Notes: generated by a model from the letters alone, not told the origin. 64,000 nt of DNA from Clostridium beijerinckii (GCA_003129525.1 CP029329.1:3842001-3906000); one strand, 5' to 3'. Shown: positions 45,766 to 54,816, numbered from the stretch's first letter. Translations and numbers: made by a program.

Positions 45766-46320
45766 TTATACAATCCCTCCTAATACTGTTTTCAGTTTTT
45801 GCATACATCTGGATACTTTTTTATCAATAGTATTAACCTTCACTCCAATATTTTTTGAAATATCTTTTGAACTTTGACGTAAATAATATTTCCTTATAAT
45901 TATTTCACTGTCAGGTTCCCCTAGAGACTTTATAGCATCTATTAATGCTGAATTACTCTCTTTTAATAAGATTGAATCAGCTACCTCATCTACCATAGAA
46001 TATAAATCTTGTGCTACATTATCTATAGGAATATGATTGTTATTCTTATTTTTTCTGTACATATCTATAGCTTTTCTTTTTGCTATAATTGCTAGAAATG
46101 ATTTAATTGAGCCCTTTTGTAGATCTATTCTATTTTTATAATTAAATACTTCAAAAAAAACATCACTTACACATTCTTCTATATCTTCTTTTGAATACAT
46201 TCCAGAAAGTTTATTAAATATTATTGTATAAATAAGTGCCATGTAATTATCCATCATTGTTTTTAGCCCTACTTCAGGCTTATTATTCAATAATTTCAGT
46301 AATTCAATATCGGAAATCAA
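45766..46320 (-). CDS. ECF-type RNA polymerase sigma factor
   Basis: 184 aa. Region 2 (~25-95: IIFNKLSGMYSKEDIEECVSDVFFEVF, AIIAKRKAIDMYRK) and region 4 (~125-180: LGEPDSEIIIRKYYLRQSSKDISKNIGVKVNTIDKKVSRCMQKLK). It lacks region 1 and the SigI C-terminal domain, so it is an ECF sigma rather than SigI, although its partner is RsgI-like. First gene of a two-gene operon with the anti-sigma; stop and next start are adjacent. Preceded at 46399-46434 by a promoter also found at two other loci, suggesting autoregulation. Confidence 0.93.
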   Translation of the reverse strand: MISDIELLKLLNNKPEVGLKTMMDNYMALIYTIIFNKLSGMYSKEDIEECVSDVFFEVFNYKNRIDLQKGSIKSFLAIIAKRKAIDMYRKNKNNNHIPIDNVAQDLYSMVDEVADSILLKESNSALIDAIKSLGEPDSEIIIRKYYLRQSSKDISKNIGVKVNTIDKKVSRCMQKLKTVLGGIV

Positions 46321-46398
46321 AGTGCACCTTCTTTCTATTAAGGTATATGAAAAAATAATTATACATTTATTTTTTATAATACTTAAAATTTGATTTAT

Positions 46399-46434
46399 AT
46401 AATATATTTCGTAATATAAGTGGAAAATCTGACA
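46399..46434 (-). promoter_or_regulatory. Putative autoregulated ECF promoter of the sigma operon
   Basis: Minus strand: TGTCAG (46429-46434) followed by ATTTT, 17 nt in all, then CGAAATATATTAT (46399-46411). Shares both blocks with 2545-2579 and 47791-47826. Confidence 0.65.
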
Positions 46435-46555
46435 GAAATTTAATAAAAATATAATATTTATTATTATATTCTTGAATTTAATGTGTTCATCTATAAAATC
46501 AGTGGATTATAGGTAATAATATTAACTACTGATTTTATAATTTAATTACTTATTA

Positions 46556-47626
46556 TTACTTTTTTTCTTTATTGGCATTATTATTTTGTGAGTTTGAATT
46601 ATTATTGATTTGTGAATTTAAATTGTTACCATTATTTTGTTCTCCAGATATAGTTGTCGTATCCTTTTCTATACTACTTGAATTATTGCCTCCTTCTTTT
46701 TTACTATTTGAATTACTATTTTCTTCTTTTTTATCATTACCATTATTATTAGACAGATTATTAATATTTTCATCAGTAATCACACTATCACTTGTGTCAG
46801 TGTTTTTGCTCTCCTCTGTAATAATCTCACCATTCTTATTATTTTTTCTTAGTTCTTTAGTTTTCTCTTGTATGTTCTTTACAGAATTATCTTTATAACT
46901 TTCTATATTTATTGTTGGATCTAATTCTTGAAGCTTTTGTATTAGATTTAACTTACCAGCTGTTATTCCAAGTTTCCTTGCTTCAGCTCGTCTTTCAAGA
47001 GCCACATTCTCTGTTTGAATATTTGCATCAATATCATTATTATTTAACGTTTCATCAGTAACATCCTTCAAAGATTTTTCTAGTTTATTTGCAATGTTTT
47101 CCTTATTTGTTGATGTAGTAATTTCAATTGCAGATGAACCATCTTTATTTATATATCCTTCAGAAATTGCATTTGATATCACAACACCAACTGCATTATC
47201 AATATCATAGTTTATTAAATTAGTACCTTCTAATATTTTTTTACCATCTTCATTATAAGCTTCAACTGATATTATCTTATCAAAAGCATTCATGCCTAAT
47301 TCAACACTTGGATTAATATCCATACTAACATATGCTATTGGAGTTTTAGCATATGCATATGCATATCCACCTCCAGCTGAGCTTAAAATTACACCAACTG
47401 TTAATGCTAATGCTAACTTTTTCTTCATAAAAATTCCTCCTAAAATATAATTTATCTTTTTTACGAGTATATTGTTTTTATCATAATAGCCCATCTTTTT
47501 CTTTATAGATTTCTGAATACGTTTCCTAGTCAAATAATCTAATGATAAATTAATATCTTTTTCTAATAATAAAGTAGTGTCTTTAATACTTAAACCATCT
47601 AATTTTTCAAATAACTTGTTTTCCAA
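46556..47626 (-). CDS. RsgI-like membrane anti-sigma factor, copy 2 (orphan)
   Basis: 356 aa, clearly a paralog of the 44548-45765 gene along its whole length, including cytosolic LFEKLDGLSIKDTTLLLEKDI, membrane segment, YVSMDINPSVELGMN, the LGITAGKLNLIQKLQELDP helix and a shorter Asn/Ser/Glu tail. Start at TTG 47626, aligned with the GTG of copy 1 at the same distance from GGAGGG. An internal ATG 47428 has a consensus AGGAGG. The sigma gene that should precede it is only a remnant, so this protein has no local partner and may act on the intact sigma factor. Confidence 0.83.
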   Translation of the reverse strand: MENKLFEKLDGLSIKDTTLLLEKDINLSLDYLTRKRIQKSIKKKMGYYDKNNILVKKINYILGGIFMKKKLALALTVGVILSSAGGGYAYAYAKTPIAYVSMDINPSVELGMNAFDKIISVEAYNEDGKKILEGTNLINYDIDNAVGVVISNAISEGYINKDGSSAIEITTSTNKENIANKLEKSLKDVTDETLNNNDIDANIQTENVALERRAEARKLGITAGKLNLIQKLQELDPTINIESYKDNSVKNIQEKTKELRKNNKNGEIITEESKNTDTSDSVITDENINNLSNNNGNDKKEENSNSNSKKEGGNNSSSIEKDTTTISGEQNNGNNLNSQINNNSNSQNNNANKEKK

Positions 47627-47639
47627 TATCAAAATCCCT

Positions 47640-47765
47640 CCTAATACTTTTTAGCTTCCTAATGCATCTAGATGCTTTCTTTATCAATGTGTTAACTTTC
47701 AAACTAAAACTTTCAGAAAAATCTTTTGAACTTTGCTATAACATAATAATTTCTTTAAGACCTCT
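47640..47765 (-). pseudogene. C-terminal remnant of a duplicated ECF sigma gene
   Basis: On the minus strand the frame reads EIIML, stop, QSSKDFSESFSLKVNTLIKKASRCIRKLK, matching EIIIRKYYLRQSSKDISKNIGVKVNTIDKKVSRCMQKLK of the intact sigma. Regions 2 and most of 4 are deleted, and the frame has an internal stop and no start. It joins directly to the orphan anti-sigma gene. Confidence 0.85.
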
Positions 47766-47790
47766 AAAAAGATGCCTTAATTTGATTTAC

Positions 47791-47826
47791 ATAATACATT
47801 TCGAAATATCTCCTAAAAATCTGACA
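47791..47826 (-). promoter_or_regulatory. ECF-type promoter retained upstream of the orphan anti-sigma
   Basis: Minus strand: TGTCAG (47821-47826), 17 nt, CGAAATGTATTAT (47791-47803). The downstream AAATCAAATT also matches the sigma operon copy, so the duplication included the promoter. Confidence 0.65.
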
Positions 47827-47932
47827 AAATAGATAAAAATTATATTTTTTAAATTTAATTAAATGTTAAGCTATTTTTATATATAATTCATGTGATTTAC
47901 TATAATAAAAGAAGAAATTTTTAGTTTCAATA

Positions 47933-47963
47933 AAGAAAAGAGCCTTATTAAGACTCTTTTCTT
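47933..47963 (-). terminator. Terminator downstream of the sugar-binding protein
   Basis: AAGAAAAGAG / CTCTTTTCTT stem with an 11-nt loop; TTTATTG follows on the minus strand. Confidence 0.6.
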
Positions 47964-48079
47964 ACATGTTCATATTTTATATTTATTTTATCATCTAGAT
48001 TTATATAATCCCAATTACCATTTTTAGTTTTTTTAATCCTAGTGACGCCAGTTGCTTTTAGTACTTTTAAAGTTATTAT
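47948..48079 (-). pseudogene. Short C-terminal gene fragment without start
   Basis: A 43-codon open stretch bounded by TGA and TAA reads LKVLKATGVTRIKKTK and later NGNWDYINLDDKINIKYEH. It looks protein-like, but no start codon or ribosome binding site exists. Possible remnant of a deleted gene; origin unknown. Confidence 0.3.
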
Positions 48080-48190
48080 TCATAAAAAAACTACTTAATA
48101 TATACTTCTCCAATTACATATATAAATAATTTATTCTTTTTTAAGATTATATATTGCCACATTACTATTTTACTAACATAAACAGTGTAA

Positions 48191-49243
48191 TTAACTAGGT
48201 ATATATCGTTGATAAGGAATACGAACCGAAACTCCTGTCTCATCGAATTTATATTTTGTCCCCTCAGTTGGATTTTTATGCTCAACTAAATTCATTCCAC
48301 AAGCATAAAGAGCATCAGCCATACCACGAGCGTCTTGAATAACAGTACCTGTCATAAATCCTTTTTTAATTAAATCTATAGCTTCTGGTACCGCATCAAC
48401 TCCAACAACTGCAATTGTTTTTTCTTTATCGCCATTGTTATATCCTCTAGCTTGTAATGCTTCAATGGCACCTATTGCCATAGCATCATTATTTGCAATT
48501 ATAACTTCTATTTTATCACCATATCGCAAAAATAATGATTCTGTTATATTTTTGGCTTGTTCCTTATCCCAATTAGCAAATTGTGATGCAAGCTCCTCTG
48601 TTTTTATTCCTGAATCTTTAATTGTTGACACTGAATATTTTGTTCTATTAATTGTGTCTAAGCTCTCAGCTCTCCCCTTTAACATAATATATTGCATTAT
48701 ATCATCTTCATTTTTATCTATATTTGATTTGTTTTTATTCCATTCGTCAACAAGAATTTCACCTTGAAGAACACCTGCTTGCTCTGGATAAGATCCTATA
48801 AAAATAGATTTTTCATAAGATTGAATAGAATTTTTTTTATATGGCTCTCTGTGAAATAAAATTACAGGAATATTATTTTCTTTAATTTTATTAATTACTT
48901 CTTGTGCCTTATTTATATTAACTAAATCTACTAATAAAAGATCAAACTCCTTATTTTTGAGTATAGTATCAATAATTTGATTTTGTGTAACTTGATCATC
49001 ATTACAAGAAAAAAATGTAAATTCAACTTTACCCTCATTTTCTTTCTGGGTTTCTTTTAAACTATTAACAATTTCAGACACATATAGATTATCAATATCA
49101 AATACTACTACAGCTACTTTAACAGGCTCTCTTGTAATAACACTTGCATTAATTGTTCCTATTATTGAATTATTTCCTATTAATATGGAAAGCGTCATAG
49201 TTACAATTATAATAATTATTAATGCTTTACTTGATTTCCCCAT
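48191..49243 (-). CDS. Periplasmic sugar-binding protein, MglB/galactose-binding type
   Basis: 350 aa from ATG 49243 (GGAGGTTGCG upstream; an ATG four codons earlier overlaps that site). N-terminal hydrophobic signal/anchor (~5-30) with no lipobox Cys. Periplasmic-binding-protein type 1 fold with VAVVVFDIDNLYVSEI, LLLVDLVN, IIANNDAMAIGAIEALQARG and VVGVDAVPEAIDLIKKG. It matches galactose/glucose-binding MglB-type proteins. No ABC permease or ATPase is adjacent, so it may be an orphan binding protein or a chemoreceptor/kinase partner. A decayed second copy lies at 50429-50690. Confidence 0.88.
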   Translation of the reverse strand: MGKSSKALIIIIIVTMTLSILIGNNSIIGTINASVITREPVKVAVVVFDIDNLYVSEIVNSLKETQKENEGKVEFTFFSCNDDQVTQNQIIDTILKNKEFDLLLVDLVNINKAQEVINKIKENNIPVILFHREPYKKNSIQSYEKSIFIGSYPEQAGVLQGEILVDEWNKNKSNIDKNEDDIMQYIMLKGRAESLDTINRTKYSVSTIKDSGIKTEELASQFANWDKEQAKNITESLFLRYGDKIEVIIANNDAMAIGAIEALQARGYNNGDKEKTIAVVGVDAVPEAIDLIKKGFMTGTVIQDARGMADALYACGMNLVEHKNPTEGTKYKFDETGVSVRIPYQRYIPS

Positions 49244-49587
49244 CGCAACCTCCATATTATTTTTACAGTAGTAATAAAAAATATTAGTATCGTTATTAAT
49301 TTTAGTATTTACTTTAATAAAAAGTTTATACTAGACATCCATTGATTTTGTTCTATTGATGTTTTTAGTCCATTTATATTTTAAATTTTTCATTAAAGTC
49401 TATAAACTAAAGAAATGATTTCGTCTCAAAATATAATTTTAAGCTTTCCCCTTAGATTACTATAGAAATGGTTAACTAATTTTTGCTTTTAAACTATATG
49501 TGATAATATATAGCTATATGAATACATATATTTCTATTATTTTAAAATTACATTCCAGCGATTATTATATTTAAGGAGGAATTAAAA
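49244..49587. other. Gene-free divergent spacer
   Basis: AT-rich region between the divergent sugar-binding protein and dioxygenase genes. An AAGGAGG site for the plus-strand gene lies at the end. I see no clear operator or RNA structure. Confidence 0.5.
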
Positions 49588-50352
49588 ATGATTCAATCTT
49601 TATTTTTAGCCCATGGTTCTCCAATGATGGCTCTTGAAAATAATGACTATACTAAATTTTTAGGTGCACTTGGAAATAGCATAAATCCAAAAGCTATTGT
49701 TGTTTTTACAGCTCATTGGGATAGTGAGATACTTACTATTTCATCTTCTGATTCTACGTATAACACAATGTATGATTTTTATGGATTTCCGAGTGAACTT
49801 TATCAAATTAAATATAAGGCAAAAGGCTGTGCTTTAATTGCATCAAGGATTGAAGATAAACTAAAAAAACAAGGCATTGAAGTAAAAAAGGATTTAACTA
49901 GAGGATTGGACCATGGAGCTTGGACGCTTCTAAAACATCTTTACCCAAATGCGAATATACCTGTTATACAAATTTCTATAAATTCTCATTTACCTATTGA
50001 AGATCAAGTTAATATTGGTAATGCTCTTCAGGATCTTGGAGAGGAAGATATTTTAGTAATTGGTAGTGGCAATACTGTTCATAACTTAAGATTAGTTAAA
50101 TGGGAACAAACATCTGTAGATTCCTTTGCACAGGAATTTGATGATTGGTTAATTGATAAAATAAAAAATAAGGACTTGACTTCTCTCTTTAACTATAGAG
50201 ATTTAGCGCCTAGCTCTAATTTAGCAGTTCCAACAGCAGATCATTTTGTACCATTATTTATAGCACTAGGTAGTAGTAAAAATTTAAATCCTGAAATTCT
50301 GAATAGACACTATGAATTAGGGAATTTAAGTTATCTTTGTTTTAAATTTTAG
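49588..50352 (+). CDS. DODA-type extradiol ring-opening dioxygenase (class III, YgiD-like)
   Basis: 254 aa, typical for the 4,5-DOPA dioxygenase family. Conserved His: H9 (LAHGSP), H43 (TAHWDS), H109 (GLDHGAW), H165 (NTVHNL), H219 (TADHFVPLF); the first two plus H219 or H165 would bind the metal. Extradiol cleavage requires O2, which is odd for a strict anaerobe; the physiological substrate is unknown. AAGGAGG precedes ATG. Monocistronic with a hairpin downstream. Confidence 0.9.
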   Translation: MIQSLFLAHGSPMMALENNDYTKFLGALGNSINPKAIVVFTAHWDSEILTISSSDSTYNTMYDFYGFPSELYQIKYKAKGCALIASRIEDKLKKQGIEVKKDLTRGLDHGAWTLLKHLYPNANIPVIQISINSHLPIEDQVNIGNALQDLGEEDILVIGSGNTVHNLRLVKWEQTSVDSFAQEFDDWLIDKIKNKDLTSLFNYRDLAPSSNLAVPTADHFVPLFIALGSSKNLNPEILNRHYELGNLSYLCFKF

Positions 50353-50388
50353 AATAATACTTTAGATTTCATCGATAATTTTATGATG

Positions 50389-50423
50389 TTTGTTGTGCTA
50401 GCTAATTTAACTAACACAACAAA
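50389..50423 (+). terminator. Stem-loop after the dioxygenase gene
   Basis: TTTGTTGTG / CACAACAAA, 9-bp stem with further inner pairing. It lies where the MglB pseudogene begins; no strong U tract. Confidence 0.5.
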
Positions 50424-50428
50424 TTAAA

Positions 50429-50690
50429 TTAACTAGGTATATATCGTTGATAAGGAATACGAATTGAAACTCCTGTCTCATGGATTTGACCTTGCAATTG
50501 CTTCTAAATTCTCTTAGGGTCCATTTAACATAATATATTGAATTATATTATCTTTATTTTTATCTATATAAGATTTGTTTTCAATCCATTCATCAACAAA
50601 AATTTCTCCTTTAAATATACCAGCTTCCTCTAGATTAATTCCTGCGAATATAGCTCCTTAATAGGATTTAAGAGATTCTATTCTACTTAT
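50429..50690 (-). pseudogene. Decayed duplicate of the MglB-type gene
   Basis: The first ~55 bp are nearly identical to the 3' end of the gene at 48191 (same codons for IPYQRYIPS and stop). After a junction, ~170 bp match its middle part (around 48676-48810, coding for IMQYIMLKGR back to the IFIGSYPEQAG region). About 430 bp are missing between them, with stops and frameshifts. It accounts for most of the 480-bp gap. Confidence 0.85.
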
Positions 50691-50785
50691 CCTTTTCACT
50701 CAATTTGCATTTGAAAGTTTTTTATTATTAATGTAAATTTTCGTCTTAGACTAATGTTAATGATAAATACTTATCTCCATATACT

Positions 50786-50832
50786 AAAAAAATAGCTTTG
50801 AAGTGATCCCCATCACCTCAAAGCTATTTTTT
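50786..50832 (-). terminator. Terminator of thrC-thrB-ACT operon
   Basis: A 20-bp stem with one G-U (AAAAATAGCTTTGA.GTGAT / ATCAC.TCAAAGCTATTTTT) directly after the stop, with T-runs. Confidence 0.9.
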
Positions 50833-51270
50833 CTATTCCATCCCTATAAATTCTACTTTTTCTACATTCCTAATTTTAAGAAAACCATTAGTTAATGTTT
50901 TTATATCCCCCTCCACAGTTGAAAGATCTATCGTTATGCTTAAATTAGCATATCCATTTAAAGGTATACCTTGATTTATTGTCAAGATATCTCCTCCTTG
51001 TTCTGAAATATAATTACTAATATTAGATAAAAGTCCTTTTTCATTTTTAAATATAATATTGTAAGTAATTTTTCTGCCCTCTGAAGTTTCAGAAAAATCA
51101 AATACAAAATCTTTATATTTGTAATATACACTTCTGCTTATTCCTGCTATTTTTACAGCTTCAGTTATTTCTTTTACTTTACCGTCTTTTAATAGTTTCT
51201 TTGCCTCAAGAACTTTTTCATAAACATCAGGTAAAACTCTTTTATCTATAACTAAGTAATCTCCACTCAT
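50833..51270 (-). CDS. ACT-domain protein (UPF0735, PheB-like)
   Basis: 145 aa. N-terminal helix-turn-helix-like part (AKKLLKDGKVKEITEAVKIAGISRSVYYKYKDFVF) and C-terminal ACT domain (~70-145, YNIIFKNEKGLLSNISNYISEQGGDILTINQG). This matches the UPF0735/PheB group, a likely amino-acid-responsive regulator. Its start overlaps the thrB stop by 1 nt (TAATG); last gene of the threonine operon, so control by threonine or a related amino acid is plausible. Confidence 0.92.
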   Translation of the reverse strand: MSGDYLVIDKRVLPDVYEKVLEAKKLLKDGKVKEITEAVKIAGISRSVYYKYKDFVFDFSETSEGRKITYNIIFKNEKGLLSNISNYISEQGGDILTINQGIPLNGYANLSITIDLSTVEGDIKTLTNGFLKIRNVEKVEFIGME

Positions 51271-52172
51271 TAATTTGTACCTTCTATAATGGTTGCCCCC
51301 GCATCATCTAAAGATAACTCTAATATATCCCATTCCAATCCTTTTATTTTTAAAAATTTTCTAAGCTCATTGCTAAAGCGCTCATCCTCTTCGTTAATAA
51401 TTGCCATGATTGTTGGACCTGCTCCACTTAGGTAGCACCCCCATGCTCCTAATTCATAGCTCTTATTATACACCTCTTCAAAACCAGGAATTAATTTACT
51501 TCTGTAATTTTGGTGAAAGGCATCTTTACATGCGTGTTTTATTAATTCATATTTACCACTAGAAAAACATGCTACCATAAGAGCTGCTCTTGAAACGTTG
51601 TAAATTCCATCTTTTAGACTTATCTCTTTTGGAAGTACACTTCTTGCTTTTTTTGTAGATAATCTGAAATTAGGAATTATTGATACAAACTTAATTCCAT
51701 TTCTCACATATACTTTATCATAAAAAGTCTTATTTTCATCAACTATTGCAACAACCATCCCCCCCAGTAGTGCTGGTGCAACATTATCTGGATGGCCTTC
51801 AATTTCTACAGCCATCTCTAATAATTCATTTTCTGAAAACTTCTTGCCTAAGATTTCGTTAGCGCCTACTAGTCCCCCAACTATGCACGTAGAGCTACTT
51901 CCAAGGCCTCTAGATACTGGTACATCTTGTTTGATTTCACTTATTTCTAATCCTTTTATTTTATAGCCCGCTTTATCAAAACAAAATTTCATTGCTTGAT
52001 AAATTATGTTTCTTTCATTACAAAATTCTTCTGGCATTCCCTTGAATTTTAAACCCTCTTCTAATTCTCTGAATTCAAAATCATTATATAGATTTAATGC
52101 TATTCCGAGTGAATCAAATCCAGGCCCCATATTTGCTGATGTGGCTGGTACTCTAACTTTAATCATACGCAT
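51270..52172 (-). CDS. thrB: Homoserine kinase
   Basis: GHMP kinase, 300 aa. VRVPATSANMGPGFDSLGIAL, ATP loop PVSRGLGSSSTCIVGG, and C-terminal LSGAGPTIMAI. Three closely spaced in-frame ATGs (52178, 52172, 52166) exist; the middle one has the best spacing from AGGGG. Phosphorylates homoserine for threonine synthase, encoded just upstream. Confidence 0.96.
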   Translation of the reverse strand: MRMIKVRVPATSANMGPGFDSLGIALNLYNDFEFRELEEGLKFKGMPEEFCNERNIIYQAMKFCFDKAGYKIKGLEISEIKQDVPVSRGLGSSSTCIVGGLVGANEILGKKFSENELLEMAVEIEGHPDNVAPALLGGMVVAIVDENKTFYDKVYVRNGIKFVSIIPNFRLSTKKARSVLPKEISLKDGIYNVSRAALMVACFSSGKYELIKHACKDAFHQNYRSKLIPGFEEVYNKSYELGAWGCYLSGAGPTIMAIINEEDERFSNELRKFLKIKGLEWDILELSLDDAGATIIEGTN

Positions 52173-52184
52173 ACGCATCTTCCC

Positions 52185-53642
52185 CTATGAATTTAAGTAA
52201 GAAAGTAGAGCATCTCTCATTTCTGACTTATCCCAAACTTCATCATGTAATACTGTAGCAGTTTCTAAAGTGCTTAAACTGTTTGGTATTTTATTATTTG
52301 TTTTATTTGATAACTCTTCCAAAACCTTAAAATCATTTATTCCCTCAATATCAATATTAAGAGCATTACAAATGCTTGCTGGAAATTTGAATGGACTTGC
52401 TGTTGAAAGTATTAAAACTGGTTTATCATCTTTAGTTTCTTCTACATATTTATTTTTAACTACATATGCTACAGCTGTATGAGTATCCATTAAGTAATTG
52501 TCTTTTTCATAAACTTCTTTTATTGCTGCATATACTTCTTCAGTATTTGCAAAATTTCCATAGAATTCTTTAATGAAGTTTTTGATTTTTTCATTTACTT
52601 CATAAACACCCTTAGTGTTTAAATCTTTCATAAGCTTACTAACAACTTCAGCATCTCTTCCACTTGCTTCAAATAATAATCTTTCAAGATTTGATGAAAC
52701 AAGTATATCCATCGATGGTGATTCTGTTAAAACAAGTTCTCTCTTCTTATCATATACCCCTGTTTCAAAGAAGTCTGTTAGAACTTTGTTTTCATTTGAT
52801 GCACAAATAAATTTATCTATTGGCAATCCCATTTGTTTTGCATAATATCCTGCTAAAATATTTCCAAAATTACCTGTTGGAACCACAACATTTATAGCAT
52901 CATCTTTTTTTATTACCCCTTGATTTACTAAATTAAAATATCCATAAAAATAATATACTATTTGAGGCACAAGTCTTCCAATGTTAATTGAGTTTGCAGA
53001 CGATAAAATAAATCCTTTATCAGCTAATCCTGTTCTGAAATCATTATCCCCAAATATTTCTTTTACTCCATTTTGAGCATCATCAAAATTCCCCTTTATT
53101 CCAACTACCTTAACATTGTTTCCTTCTTGACTTGACATTTGTCTTTCCTGAATTGGGCTAACTCCATTTTTAGGATAATAAACCACAACTTTAAAACCTT
53201 CAATATTTTTAAAACCTTCAAGTGCAGCTTTCCCTGTATCTCCTGATGTTGCAGTAAGAATTGTTATATCTTCTTTAACATTACAAATTTTCTTAGCCCT
53301 TTTCATAACTTGTGGTAAAAATAATAATGCTGCATCTTTAAATGCACAAGTTGGTCCATGATATAATTCTAAAAAGTTATTTTTAACTTCTACACTAAAT
53401 CTGTCATTATATGCATCATTAATTGCGTCCATTAATTCAGTATCATCAATGTCTGTAAAGTATTCATTGATAACCTTAAATGCTAAATTCTCATACTTGA
53501 TGTGTGTATCTTTTTTTAATTCATCATATACCTTAGGAAATCCATCTGGAACATATAGCCCACCATCTTTAGAAATTCCATTAATTATTGCTCTAGCAGA
53601 TGCTATATCTTTCTCTAAGCCCCTAGTACTTTTAAACTTCAT
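52185..53642 (-). CDS. thrC: Threonine synthase
   Basis: 485 aa, the longer class with an extended N-terminal part. FKSTRGLEKDI start; PLP Lys in HGPTCAFKDAALLFLP; TATSGDTGKAAL and VVPTGNFGNILAGYYAK. GAGGTGAGATTAAA precedes the ATG. First gene of thrC-thrB-ACT; no T-box is visible in the 240-bp spacer upstream. Confidence 0.97.
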   Translation of the reverse strand: MKFKSTRGLEKDIASARAIINGISKDGGLYVPDGFPKVYDELKKDTHIKYENLAFKVINEYFTDIDDTELMDAINDAYNDRFSVEVKNNFLELYHGPTCAFKDAALLFLPQVMKRAKKICNVKEDITILTATSGDTGKAALEGFKNIEGFKVVVYYPKNGVSPIQERQMSSQEGNNVKVVGIKGNFDDAQNGVKEIFGDNDFRTGLADKGFILSSANSINIGRLVPQIVYYFYGYFNLVNQGVIKKDDAINVVVPTGNFGNILAGYYAKQMGLPIDKFICASNENKVLTDFFETGVYDKKRELVLTESPSMDILVSSNLERLLFEASGRDAEVVSKLMKDLNTKGVYEVNEKIKNFIKEFYGNFANTEEVYAAIKEVYEKDNYLMDTHTAVAYVVKNKYVEETKDDKPVLILSTASPFKFPASICNALNIDIEGINDFKVLEELSNKTNNKIPNSLSTLETATVLHDEVWDKSEMRDALLSYLNS

Positions 53643-53813
53643 TTTAATCTCACCTCAAAACTGTATTATTAGCACATTTTTTAATAATAAATCTGTATTC
53701 TAATATATTTTGACTTACTATGTTCTTTAATATGCATTAAATATGAATATATATCCTTTTCACTTACAAATTTTAATATATATAAACATATTTCACTTTT
53801 TATATATATTACC

Positions 53814-53855
53814 ATGTATTTTATCCATATACAAGTGTTTTTGTATAAAATACAT
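53814..53855 (-). terminator. Stem-loop after the DUF6414-like gene
   Basis: ATGTATTTTAT / ATAAAATACAT with an inner ATACAA/TTGTAT stem, 23 bp past the stop. AT-only, with a weak U tract. Confidence 0.5.
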
Positions 53856-53877
53856 AATAATTATTTTATAAGATTAT

Positions 53878-54816
53878 TTACATATAAATGTTTAAAGGCA
53901 TTATTTGTATTGCACATTTATTTATTCTTAAATCTGGACATTCTGGTATTAGAATATCATTTTTCTTTAAACATTCTAAAAGTGGTTTACATTTTTCAAA
54001 AAATTTTTCATAGAACTCTTCTTGGCCTGTTTTTCTAAGTAAACTTATAGAATCATACTCCTCACTACAAGTTTTTATTACTTTTCCTACAACCTTGCAA
54101 TGGCAATTAATGTTATCAAATAAACTGCATCTATTATTCATAAAATTATTTATATTTACAGTTAAAATTACCGTTCCGTTTCCTGTTTTCATTATCAAAT
54201 CTTGTGTATTGTTATAAGTTAAAATACTTCTTATATATGTGAACATTTTAAAAAAAATTGAAAAGTTAAAATTACTCTTGCAGTCTTTAGATAAGGTATC
54301 TAAATATTCTGGTCCAAATATAGTTATTAGATTTATTAATGTATCAATATATGATAAAACTCCCTTGTTGGTTATTATTCCTTCAATTTCAATCAAATCA
54401 CCTGTAGATATATTATTATTTTCTATATCTGTTTCATTTTTATGTTGTAATTGCTTCTTTTCATTAAGATGGTCCATTAAATTGCCATTTAGCATAAAAG
54501 TAGTATAGGTAGTTTTAACTTGTTTCTCTTCTCTTACGCATTGTCTTGCATCCATTTCCTTATCCATATGATGATGTTCAAAATTATTATTAGCTTCTAA
54601 TTTATTTTTATCTTTAAAGCCTTCCCTCTCAATTCTTGTAATACTTCCTTGATTAGAACTTTCACTCCTATCTCCTTGGTGAAATCCAGCTGATAAAGTT
54701 CTATCAAATGATTGAGTTTTGGTTATTGTTTCTATAAATCCTGTTAATACTAGTGAAGATAAATTTCTAACTAAATTTTCATCTAAATAAACAAGTATGT
54801 CAAAAGGATTGTTCAT
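53878..54816 (-). CDS. DUF6414-like protein of unknown function
   Basis: 312 aa from ATG 54816 (AAAGGAG upstream). The N-terminus FDILVYLDENLVRNLSSLVLTGFIE resembles the DUF6414 group. A charged, His/Gln-rich middle (~45-130) follows, then an alpha/beta region with ISTGDLIEIEGIITNKGVLSYIDTLINL and a C-terminal part with four Cys around CSLFDNINCHCKVVGKV. Soluble; no signal peptide. Monocistronic. Family call moderate; function not known. Confidence 0.7.
   Translation of the reverse strand: MNNPFDILVYLDENLVRNLSSLVLTGFIETITKTQSFDRTLSAGFHQGDRSESSNQGSITRIEREGFKDKNKLEANNNFEHHHMDKEMDARQCVREEKQVKTTYTTFMLNGNLMDHLNEKKQLQHKNETDIENNNISTGDLIEIEGIITNKGVLSYIDTLINLITIFGPEYLDTLSKDCKSNFNFSIFFKMFTYIRSILTYNNTQDLIMKTGNGTVILTVNINNFMNNRCSLFDNINCHCKVVGKVIKTCSEEYDSISLLRKTGQEEFYEKFFEKCKPLLECLKKNDILIPECPDLRINKCAIQIMPLNIYM

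Noticed and set aside
53643-53877. T-box or riboswitch ahead of thrC
   Set aside because: No AGGGTGG-type antiterminator, no specifier loop; only AT-rich sequence and a terminator of the upstream gene.
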